DNA of 64,000 nt from Azospirillum sp. (GTDB taxonomy: Bacteria; Pseudomonadota; Alphaproteobacteria; Azospirillales; Azospirillaceae), in contig JAIXPD010000038.1 in assembly GCA_027486405.1 (NCBI GenBank), forward strand, positions 48,652 to 112,651, written 5' to 3'. This document shows positions 17,834 through 25,029 of this stretch, one piece after another. The notes below the pieces were generated by a model, which saw only the letters and a list, made by a program, of their open reading frames with translations, was not told where the DNA came from and searched no databases. A program made the position numbers and the translations under genes. Every line of letters begins with the position of its first letter. Within the stretch, counting starts at the first letter, position 1.

Positions 17834-18280
17834 GTGAAGCTGTTGTTGGTGGAAGATGATCCCTTGGTTGGCCCGGCGGCGAAAGCCGTTCTGGAACAGG
17901 CGGGTTACACCATCTTCGGCCCCCTGCGCGACGCGGTGAAGGCCGCGCGGGTCGCCGGACGCGAGCAACCCGATCTGGCCCTGGTCGATGTCCATCTGCC
18001 CGGCGGGGTGGATGGCCTGACCCTGGCCCGCCGCCTGTGGACCGAACACCGGATCCCCACCCTGCTGATGACCGGCTTCGACCACCACGCCGACGAGGTG
18101 CGCGACATCGCCGTCGGGCTGCTGCGCAAGCCGGTGAGGCCCGCGACCCTGATCGACGCCGTCGGCACGGTGGGCGAAACGCTGGCCGGGCTGCGCCCGT
18201 CGGCGATCCCCCCGGCGCTGGAGCTGTTCGCCGCCCCCATCGCGGCGGCGGCATCGTCCCCGGAGCGGCTGCGGGCCTGA
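17834..18280 (+). CDS. Single-domain response regulator
   Basis: 148 residues from a GTG preceded by GGAAGAGGAG. The receiver domain is complete: acidic pair E7-D8-D9, phosphorylated Asp at D52 (ALVDVHLPGG), Thr/Met-Thr at LLMTGF, and Lys in LLRKPV. There is no output domain; the last 25 residues are an Ala/Pro-rich tail. It resembles the stand-alone receivers that act in phosphorelays or by protein contacts (FixJ/DivK-like size). No kinase is adjacent, so its partner is unknown. Confidence 0.88.
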   Translation: MKLLLVEDDPLVGPAAKAVLEQAGYTIFGPLRDAVKAARVAGREQPDLALVDVHLPGGVDGLTLARRLWTEHRIPTLLMTGFDHHADEVRDIAVGLLRKPVRPATLIDAVGTVGETLAGLRPSAIPPALELFAAPIAAAASSPERLRA

Positions 18281-18383
18281 CGCCCGGCGGTGGCTGAGGC
18301 GGGGCGGCTGGCCGCCGGTCGGTTTTCCAGGCGCAGGGCTTCCATGCGCAGAATCACCACCCGCCGGGCGGGGCGCGGCTTTT

Positions 18384-19802
18384 ATGCTGCCCCCCATGCC
18401 GCACGCCCCCGCTTCCCCCACCACCGCCCAATCCGCCGCCGAAGCCCCCACCACCCCGGATGGGTTGCCGGTTCCGCAACGCTATTGGGCGGTGGCGACG
18501 ATGACGGTCGCCCTCATCATGGCGGTGCTGGACGGCACGGTGGCCAACGTCGCCCTGCCGACGATCCAGCGCGAATTTTCGGTGGACGCCGCGCAAGCCA
18601 TCTGGGTGGTCAACGCCTATCAGATGGCGGTGACGCTCTCGCTGTTTCCACTCGCCTCCTTGGGCGACATCATCGGCTACCGCCGGGTCTATTGGGGCGG
18701 GTTGGCGCTGTTCACGCTGGCCTCGCTGGTCTGCGCCCTGTCCGACACGCTGCCGCTGCTGACCGCCGCCCGCGTCGCCCAGGGGGTGGGCGGGGCCGGG
18801 ATCATGAGCGTGAACATGGCGCTGGTCCGCTACATCTACCCCAGCGCCAGCCTGGGGCGCGGCGTCGGTTACAACGCCATGATCGTGGCGGTGACGACGG
18901 TGGCGGGGCCGAGTTTGGCGGCGGCGGTGCTGTCGGTCGCCTCCTGGCCCTGGCTGTTCGCCATCAACGTTCCGTTGGGGCTGATGGCGCTGGTGGTCGC
19001 CGCCCGCGCGCTGCCCGCATCCCCCGCCTCCGGCCACCGCTTCGACGTTCTCAGCGCCGGGTTGAACGCGGTCATGCTCGGCCTGCTGATCCTGGGGGTG
19101 AAGGGGCTGGGCGGAACGGAAGCGAAATGGATCACCGCCGCCGAACTGCTGGGCGCGGTCCTGGCCGGTGTGGTGCTGGTCCGGCGCGAACTGTCGCAGG
19201 AAACGCCGCTGTTTCCGGTCGATCTGCTGCGCCGCCCGATCTTCGCGCTCAGCGTGGTGACGTCGCTCTGCTCCTTCGCCTCGCAGAACATCGCCTTTGT
19301 CACCATGCCCTTTTTCTTTGAAGACGTGCTGGGGCGGAGCCTGACCGAATCCGGGTTGCTGATGACGCCCTGGCCGCTGGCCGTCGCCGTGATCGCGCCG
19401 ATTTCCGGCTGGCTGGCCGACCGTTACGAACCCAGCCTGTTGAGCGGCCTGGGCATGGCCCTGTTTTCCGCCGGTCTGGCCGCGCTGGCCGTTCTGCCGC
19501 CGGACCCGACCGGCTTTGACATCGCGTGGCGGATGGGGCTGGCGGGCTTCGGCTTCGGCCTGTTCCAGACGCCGAACAACAAGGTGTTGGTCAGCAGCGC
19601 GCCCAAGGAGCGCAGCGGCGGGGCCAGCGGCATCCAGGCCACCGCCCGCTTGCTGGGGCAAACGCTGGGGGCGGCCCTGGTCGGCGTGATGTTCACCCTG
19701 TTTGGCAAGGCGCTGGGCGCGCACACCGCCCTGACCATCGCCGCCGGGTTGTGCGCGCTGGGTAGCGTCACCGGCAGCCTGCGCCGCCGGATCCGCCGTT
19801 AA
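18384..19802 (+). CDS. MFS transporter, DHA2-type drug exporter
   Basis: 472 residues (ATG 18396 is an alternative start). The protein is strongly hydrophobic with roughly 14 helices. The early motif LDGTVANVALPTIQREF is the DHA2/EmrB-QacA motif, and LGDIIGYRRVYWGGL is the MFS loop 2-3 motif A. LAVAVIAPISGWLADRYEPSLLSG carries the second-half counterpart. The family exports hydrophobic drugs or toxic metabolites by proton antiport across the inner membrane. No TetR regulator or membrane-fusion partner is next to it. It ends 22 bases from the convergent metW. Confidence 0.88.
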   Translation: MLPPMPHAPASPTTAQSAAEAPTTPDGLPVPQRYWAVATMTVALIMAVLDGTVANVALPTIQREFSVDAAQAIWVVNAYQMAVTLSLFPLASLGDIIGYRRVYWGGLALFTLASLVCALSDTLPLLTAARVAQGVGGAGIMSVNMALVRYIYPSASLGRGVGYNAMIVAVTTVAGPSLAAAVLSVASWPWLFAINVPLGLMALVVAARALPASPASGHRFDVLSAGLNAVMLGLLILGVKGLGGTEAKWITAAELLGAVLAGVVLVRRELSQETPLFPVDLLRRPIFALSVVTSLCSFASQNIAFVTMPFFFEDVLGRSLTESGLLMTPWPLAVAVIAPISGWLADRYEPSLLSGLGMALFSAGLAALAVLPPDPTGFDIAWRMGLAGFGFGLFQTPNNKVLVSSAPKERSGGASGIQATARLLGQTLGAALVGVMFTLFGKALGAHTALTIAAGLCALGSVTGSLRRRIRR

Positions 19803-19824
19803 GCCACCCCGTCCCCGGACATCG

Positions 19825-20427
19825 TCACGCCCGCCGCAGCAGGAACACGCCCTGCTCGCCCAGCAGATTGGCAAGGCCGCTGTGGGAACGGCTGGTGACG
19901 GCCCCGGCGCTGTTCAGGATGCGGGTCTGTTCGATGTGGATGTTCATGTCCCCGCACAGCACGACGAAGTCGCGCAGCGTGCAGAAATGGATGTTGGGGG
20001 TTTCCCACCACTGATAGCCCAGCTTTTCCGTGACCGGCATCCGCCCGGTCGTCAGCAATTGCAGGCGGATGCGCCAATAGCCGAAATTCGGCACCGACAC
20101 GATGGCCCGCCGCCCGATCCGGCACATCAGATCCAGAATCCCGCGCGGGTCGCGCATCGCCTGGAGCGTCTGGCCGAGGATGACGTAATCGAACGCGTCC
20201 GCCGGGTAATCCTTCAGATCGGTTTCGGCGTCGCCCTGGATCACCGACAGGCCATGCGCCACGCATTGGCGCACCCCGTCCATGCTCAGTTCGATGCCGC
20301 GCGCGTCCACATTGCGGGTGTGGGCCAGATAATCCAGCAGCGCGCCGTCGCCGCAGCCGACGTCCAGCACGCGGCTGTTCGGCTCCACCATTTCGGCGAT
20401 CAGCTTCAGGTCGTCGCGAATGTCCAT
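19825..20427 (-). CDS. metW: Methionine biosynthesis protein MetW
   Basis: 200 residues of a class I methyltransferase-like fold. SAM-site motif RVLDVGCGDGALLDYLA, then GIELSMDGVRQCVAHGLSVIQGDAE, and FDYVILGQTLQAMRDP are typical MetW. MetW works with the MetX homoserine acyltransferase and is found next to it in many proteobacteria, where it appears to support its activity rather than act as a known methyltransferase. It lies 18 bases downstream of metX on the same strand. Confidence 0.93.
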   Translation of the reverse strand: MDIRDDLKLIAEMVEPNSRVLDVGCGDGALLDYLAHTRNVDARGIELSMDGVRQCVAHGLSVIQGDAETDLKDYPADAFDYVILGQTLQAMRDPRGILDLMCRIGRRAIVSVPNFGYWRIRLQLLTTGRMPVTEKLGYQWWETPNIHFCTLRDFVVLCGDMNIHIEQTRILNSAGAVTSRSHSGLANLLGEQGVFLLRRA

Positions 20428-20445
20428 GGGGATTGCCTTTGCCGG

Positions 20446-21678
20446 TCAGCGGGCGCGACGGCGCACGGTCAGGCCGCGATGCTCGGCGCAGCCTTCGAGA
20501 AAGCCGTGGATGACCTGATGGAATTCCGGCTCGTCCAACAGGAAGGCGTCATGCCCCTTGTCGGTGTTGATTTCCACGAAGCTGACGTTCCCCGCCACCG
20601 AATTCAGCGCGTGGACGATGGCCCGCGATTCGGAGGTCGGGAACAGCCAGTCGCTGGAAAAGCTGACCAGACAGAAGCGCACGGGCGTGGTCTTGCCGCC
20701 GGGCCGGAAGGCGTTGGCGAGCGAACCGCCCGCGTCCGCCGCCAGATCGAAATAATCCATCGCGCGGGTGATGTAGAGGTAGCTGTTGGCGTCGAACCGC
20801 TCGACAAACGCCGCCCCCTGATAGCGCAGATAGCTTTCCACCTGGAAATCGGCGTCAAAGCCATAGGTCACGGCCTTGCGGTCCTGCAAGTTGCGGCCGA
20901 ACTTGCGGTGCAGCGCCGGTTCCGACAGATAGGTGATGTGCGCGGCCATGCGCGCCACCGCCAAGCCACGCTCGGGCCGGGTCCCTTCGACCAGATACTG
21001 CCCGTTGCGCCAATCGGGATCGGCCATGATCGCCTGACGCCCGACCTCGTGAAAGGCGATGTTCTGCGCCGAATGGCGGGCGGCCGTGGCGATGGGAATC
21101 GCCGCGAACACCGATTCGGGGTAGGCAACCGCCCATTGCAGCGTTTGCATCCCGCCCATCGAGCCGCCGATGACGCAGAACAGCTTGTCGATCCCCAGAT
21201 GCTCGACCAGCAGCTTTTGCGCCCGCACCATGTCGCCGATGGTCAGGATGGGGAAGTTGAGGCCATAGGGCTGGCCGGTCGCCGGGTCGATGTCCTTCGG
21301 CCCGGAGCTGCCCAGACAGCCGCCGATGACGTTGGAGCAGATGACGAAATAGCGGTCGGTGTCCACCGGTCGGCCCGGCCCCACCAGCATCTCCCACCAG
21401 CCGGGTTTCCCGGTGATCGGGTGGCGGTCGGCGACGAAATGATCGCCGGTGAGCGCGTGGCAGATGTAGATCGCGTTGGATTTGTCGGCGTTCAGCGTGC
21501 CGTAGGTCTGATAGGCGACCTCGAACGGCCCCAATTCGGCCCCGCTGTCCAGGCGCATCGGAACATCGGCCCCCAAAGTCACGCGTTTTCCGGGCAGGGA
21601 ACCCGCGTCGGCGGAGACGACGACGGTGGGCGGAGTCGCGGGCATGGGCGGAATCACCGGAGGCGGAAGGACGGGCAA
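20446..21678 (-). CDS. metX: Homoserine O-acyltransferase MetX
   Basis: 410 residues; the first 11 (Pro-rich) may be untranslated, with MPATPP as another start. MetX transfers an acyl group (acetyl or succinyl) to homoserine, the first committed step of methionine synthesis. The alpha/beta hydrolase nucleophile is in GGSMGGMQ (about Ser173), the Asp in FSSDWLFP and the His in [12 protein letters not shown], and the front signature [26 protein letters not shown] is that of MetX. It forms a pair with metW. Whether acetyl or succinyl donor is used cannot be told from the motifs alone. A promoter with an inverted repeat in its spacer lies upstream. Confidence 0.93.
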   Translation of the reverse strand: MPVLPPPVIPPMPATPPTVVVSADAGSLPGKRVTLGADVPMRLDSGAELGPFEVAYQTYGTLNADKSNAIYICHALTGDHFVADRHPITGKPGWWEMLVGPGRPVDTDRYFVICSNVIGGCLGSSGPKDIDPATGQPYGLNFPILTIGDMVRAQKLLVEHLGIDKLFCVIGGSMGGMQTLQWAVAYPESVFAAIPIATAARHSAQNIAFHEVGRQAIMADPDWRNGQYLVEGTRPERGLAVARMAAHITYLSEPALHRKFGRNLQDRKAVTYGFDADFQVESYLRYQGAAFVERFDANSYLYITRAMDYFDLAADAGGSLANAFRPGGKTTPVRFCLVSFSSDWLFPTSESRAIVHALNSVAGNVSFVEINTDKGHDAFLLDEPEFHQVIHGFLEGCAEHRGLTVRRRAR

Positions 21679-21724
21679 CCTTGGAAGGGGCGGCCTTGGA
21701 ACGGGCGACGGATTGTTGAGGGTA

Positions 21725-21754
21725 TAGCTACGAAGCCGGGCTTCGGGGTGTCAA
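21725..21754 (-). promoter_or_regulatory. Candidate metX promoter with palindrome in the spacer
   Basis: On the minus strand TTGACA (21754-21749) could be a -35 box, with a weak TAGCTA at an 18-base spacing. Between them lies a perfect 15-bp palindrome, CGAAGCC-G-GGCTTCG (21731-21745). A repressor bound there would cover both boxes. No SAM-II riboswitch features are visible in the leader. Confidence 0.4.
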
Positions 21755-21809
21755 CGTTTTCTTTGATTTCAGGGCGCATGCGGACTACTACTAACCGGCT
21801 TTGCCTTCC

Positions 21810-22697
21810 ATGGTTTTTGGACTCATGCTGCCCCCCCGCACCCCGCTTGACGATTTGCGCCGCGACATCGACCAGATCGACGACGCGATTCACGACCTGC
21901 TGATGCGCCGCGCGGCGGTGGTGGAGCGCATCGGTGCGGCCAAGGGAACCCCCGGTCAGGCGGTCTATCTGCGTCCGGGGCGGGAGGCGGCGATCCTGCG
22001 CCGCCTGATGGCGCGGCACAGCGGCAGCTTTCCGGCCAAGGTCGTCGTCCGCATCTGGCGGGAGATGATCACGGCGCTGACACGGCTTCAGGGGCCGTTC
22101 GCCGTCGCCGTCTACGCGCCGGAGGACAAGCGCGGATTCTGGGACGTCGCCCGCGACCATTACGGCTCCGTCGTGCCGATGACCGCCGTCAACACGCCCG
22201 CCGCCGCCCTGCGCGCCGTGTCGGACGGGACCGCCACCGTCGGCGTCGTGCCCTATCCGGCGGAGGATGACAGCGATCCGTGGTGGCGGTTCCTGGTGTC
22301 GGCCGACGCCAACCGCCCGCGTGTGGTCGCCCGGCTGCCCTTTGGCGGGCGCGGCAACGCGCGCGGCGAAAACCGCGACGCGCTGGCCATCGCCATCGCC
22401 AGCCACGAACCGACCGGCGACGACCGCACCCTGCTCAGCATCGAAATCGGCGGCGACCTCAGCCGGGGCCGGTTGAAGGACATGCTCGACGCCTGCGGCC
22501 TGCCGCCGGTGGGTTTTTGCACCTGGTACGCGCCGGGGGCGGGCAGCATGTCCGGTCCCTCGATCCATCTGGTGGAGATCGCCGATTTCGTCGATCACGC
22601 CGATCCCCGCCTGACCGCGCTGGTCGAACGTTCCGGCGACATCCCGGTGCGGGTCAACATGGTCGGCGGCTACGCCGTTCCGCTCAACCTTCCCTGA
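21810..22697 (+). CDS. Chorismate mutase (AroQ) fused to a degenerate prephenate-dehydratase-like region
   Basis: About 295 residues (ATG 21825 is another start). Residues 1-90 form an AroQ chorismate mutase: LDDLRRDIDQIDDAIHDLLMRR, VVERIGAAKG, and IWREMITALTRLQ, with the Arg, Lys and Glu/Gln positions typical of the helical active site. The rest follows the layout of a P-protein: a dehydratase-like stretch (FWDVARDHYGS, AVSDGTATVGVVPYPAEDD) and an ACT-like tail (RTLLSIEIGGDLSRGRL, IHLVEI). The catalytic TRF triplet of prephenate dehydratase is absent; the equivalent region reads ENRDALAI. So mutase activity is expected and dehydratase activity is doubtful. hisC follows, probably as an aromatic aminotransferase partner. 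Confidence 0.82.
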   Translation: MVFGLMLPPRTPLDDLRRDIDQIDDAIHDLLMRRAAVVERIGAAKGTPGQAVYLRPGREAAILRRLMARHSGSFPAKVVVRIWREMITALTRLQGPFAVAVYAPEDKRGFWDVARDHYGSVVPMTAVNTPAAALRAVSDGTATVGVVPYPAEDDSDPWWRFLVSADANRPRVVARLPFGGRGNARGENRDALAIAIASHEPTGDDRTLLSIEIGGDLSRGRLKDMLDACGLPPVGFCTWYAPGAGSMSGPSIHLVEIADFVDHADPRLTALVERSGDIPVRVNMVGGYAVPLNLP

Positions 22698-22753
22698 TTT
22701 TTCCCTCATCACCCCATCTGGCAACCCCCATCTGGCAATAAGGTTCGCACGCC

Positions 22754-23845
22754 ATGACCCAGCCGAACGGCCCGACTCCGCGCCCCGGTATCCTGGACAT
22801 CGCCCCCTATGTCGGCGGCGAGCATCAAGGGCACATCCGGCTTGCGTCGAACGAGGGGGCGCTCGGCCCCAGCCCGCGCGCGATGGAGGCCTATCAGGCG
22901 GCGGCGGGCACACTGCACCGCTATCCCGATGGCGGCTCGGCGGCCCTGCGCGGGGCGATCGCCAAGCGGTTCAATCTGGACGCCGACCGCATCGTCTGCG
23001 GGGCCGGGTCGGACGAACTCATCAGCCTGCTGATCCGCTCCTACGCCGGGCCGGGGGATGAGGTTCTCTATTCGCAACACGGCTTCCTGATGTACCCGAT
23101 CGGGGCAAAGTCGGTCGGTGCCACCCCGGTGGTTGCGCCGGAAGACGGGCTGACCGCCAGCGTCGATTCGCTGCTGGCCCACGTCACGCCGCGCACCCGT
23201 CTGGTTTTCCTGGCCAACCCGAACAACCCGACCGGGACCTATCTGCCCGCGTCGGAGGTGGCCCGCCTGCACGCCGGTTTGCCCGCGAACACCATCCTGG
23301 TGATCGACGCGGCCTATGCCGAATACATGAACCACGAGGATTACACCGCCGGTGAGGAGCTGGTGGAACAGTTCCCCAACGTGGTGATGACCCGCACCTT
23401 CTCGAAGATTTTCGCGCTGGGATCGCTGCGCATCGGTTGGGCCTACGCCCCGGCGGGCATCGCCGACGTGCTGAACCGGGTGCGCGGTCCGTTCAACGTG
23501 TCCACCGCCGCCCATGTCGCCGGTGTCGCCGCGCTGGAGGACGTCGAGTTCCTGGAGCGCTCGCGCAGCCACAACGCCACCTGGCGCGAATGGTTCGCCG
23601 CGCAGGTCCAGGCCCTGGGCCTGACCGTGCACCCCAGCGTCACCAACTTCATGCTGATCGACTTCAAGGGCCAGAAGCCCGGCAAGGACGACGCCGAAGC
23701 CGCCCGCCAGTTCCTGAAGGCCCACGGCATCCTCGTCCGCCAGATGCCCGCCTATGGCCTGCCGAGTTGCCTGCGCGTCACCATCGGCACCGAAGCCGAG
23801 ATGCGCACCGTGGTCGACACGCTGAAAGCCTTCCTGGCCGCGTAA
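22754..23845 (+). CDS. hisC: Histidinol-phosphate/aromatic aminotransferase HisC
   Basis: 363 residues of a fold-type I PLP enzyme. IRLASNEGALGPSP is the HisC N-terminal signature; FLANPNNPTGTYLP and VIDAAYAEYMN hold the Asn and Asp/Tyr that contact PLP; the Schiff-base lysine is in TRTFSKIFALGSLRIGW; and SCLRVTIGTEAEM carries the C-terminal carboxylate-binding Arg. HisC makes histidinol phosphate, and many alphaproteobacterial copies placed beside chorismate mutase also transaminate phenylpyruvate and hydroxyphenylpyruvate. That neighbour is present here, so a dual role is likely. No cyclohexadienyl dehydrogenase gene follows. Confidence 0.92.
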   Translation: MTQPNGPTPRPGILDIAPYVGGEHQGHIRLASNEGALGPSPRAMEAYQAAAGTLHRYPDGGSAALRGAIAKRFNLDADRIVCGAGSDELISLLIRSYAGPGDEVLYSQHGFLMYPIGAKSVGATPVVAPEDGLTASVDSLLAHVTPRTRLVFLANPNNPTGTYLPASEVARLHAGLPANTILVIDAAYAEYMNHEDYTAGEELVEQFPNVVMTRTFSKIFALGSLRIGWAYAPAGIADVLNRVRGPFNVSTAAHVAGVAALEDVEFLERSRSHNATWREWFAAQVQALGLTVHPSVTNFMLIDFKGQKPGKDDAEAARQFLKAHGILVRQMPAYGLPSCLRVTIGTEAEMRTVVDTLKAFLAA

Positions 23846-23893
23846 CGCCTCAAGCCTCCCCCGGTTCGCGCCTGCGAGCCGGGGGAGCCGCCA

Positions 23894-24940
23894 TCAGCGA
23901 AACGGCGGGGCGTGCAGCAGGCCGCCTTGTGACCAGGGGCGGTTCAACCCGCGCTCCATGCCATAGGGTTTGGCCAGATTGCGGTCGAAAATCTCGCCGT
24001 AATTGCCGACCTGGGCCAAAACCTGCACCGCCCAATCCTCCGGCAGGCCCAGGGCCTTGCTGACGCCGCCGCCATGGCCCAGCATCCGGTCCAGTTCGGG
24101 ATCGTCGGGCAGGCGGCCCGCCTGCACGTCGGCGGCGGTCACGCCCTTGGCTTCGGCCAAAATCATCGCGTGCAGCACCCAGCGGGCGATGTCGTACCAT
24201 TGCCGGTCGTCGCGCGCGACGTAGGGGGTGAGCGGCTCGCGGGAGATCACATCGGGGAAGATGTAAATCCCCATTCCGGCCTTTCGGTATCCGCTCAACG
24301 AGGTCAGCAGCACCATGCGGTCGGTGGTGATCAGGCCGCATTCGTGGGCGAGGAAGGCTTGCAGCGCCTCGTCAAAGGTTTTGAAGGTGCGGACGGTCCA
24401 GGGCCGGTCCGCCTGCCGGATGTGGTCCTGAAGGTTGCGCACCGTGGTGGTGAAGGCCTTCACGCACACGGTTTGCGGCCCCAGCCGGTCCAGCGGCGGC
24501 GGCGTCCCGTCCGTCAGCATGGCGAACCCCTGGCCGTCATAGAGCAGCGGCAGCAGAAATTCGACGTCGAAAGACACCTCCCGGCTGAAGGTCCATGTGG
24601 TGGTCGTCAACGCCACGTCGACGTCGTGCCTCTCGACCGGCTCGAACTCCTGCGGTTTGTCGGGCAGCCGGATGACCCGGATCGCCTGGGCGTTGCCCAA
24701 GGTCGCCGCCGCGTAGGCCCGGCAGACATCGACCAGGAACCCGTCCAGATGGCCTTGGGAGTCGGTGAAGGAAATCCCGCCAACGCCGCTGCGCACGCCG
24801 CAGGCCACCACGCCCCGGCTGCGGATGCGGTCCAGGGTTTCGCCGTCGCTGGCCAGCGCCGCGCCCACCGATGCCCCCAACGCGAGAAGGGCGAGCGCCG
24901 TACCGGCCACCGCCCTCGCTCTCCACCCCGTCACCGCCAC
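23894..24940 (-). CDS. Orphan AapJ-like amino-acid binding protein, start in a tandem repeat
   Basis: 348 residues read from a GTG at 24940. A signal peptide (VAGTALALLALGASVGAALA) leads into a periplasmic binding protein: ETLDRIRSRGVVACGV, FLVDVCRAYAAATLG, LLPLLYDGQGFAML, QVGNYGEIFDRNLAKPYGMERG and a C-terminal GGLLHAPPFR that parallels AapJ's GGLMYAPPLK. No permease or ATPase genes accompany it; instead it lies next to a chemoreceptor, so a sensing role is possible. The start is odd: the ATG with a good ribosome-binding site (24968) is out of frame because a 14-bp unit is present three times. Only the repeat-internal GTG opens the reading frame. Confidence 0.8.
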   Translation of the reverse strand: MAVTGWRARAVAGTALALLALGASVGAALASDGETLDRIRSRGVVACGVRSGVGGISFTDSQGHLDGFLVDVCRAYAAATLGNAQAIRVIRLPDKPQEFEPVERHDVDVALTTTTWTFSREVSFDVEFLLPLLYDGQGFAMLTDGTPPPLDRLGPQTVCVKAFTTTVRNLQDHIRQADRPWTVRTFKTFDEALQAFLAHECGLITTDRMVLLTSLSGYRKAGMGIYIFPDVISREPLTPYVARDDRQWYDIARWVLHAMILAEAKGVTAADVQAGRLPDDPELDRMLGHGGGVSKALGLPEDWAVQVLAQVGNYGEIFDRNLAKPYGMERGLNRPWSQGGLLHAPPFR

Positions 24941-24965
24941 CCCGTCACCGCCACCCCGTCACCGC
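24924..24965. repeat. Three perfect 14-bp tandem repeats across the binding-protein start
   Basis: The unit CACCCCGTCACCGC (plus strand) occurs at 24924-24937, 24938-24951 and 24952-24965 without mismatch. Upstream on the minus strand AAGGAACGGC precedes ATG (24968). With one copy (or four) this ATG would be in frame; with three copies it reads seven codons and stops. Confidence 0.9.
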
Positions 24966-25029
24966 CATGCCGTTCCTTGCGCCCACCTGCGACCGAGACC
25001 AGGCACGGGCGCGTCGTCGGGGCGGGCGC

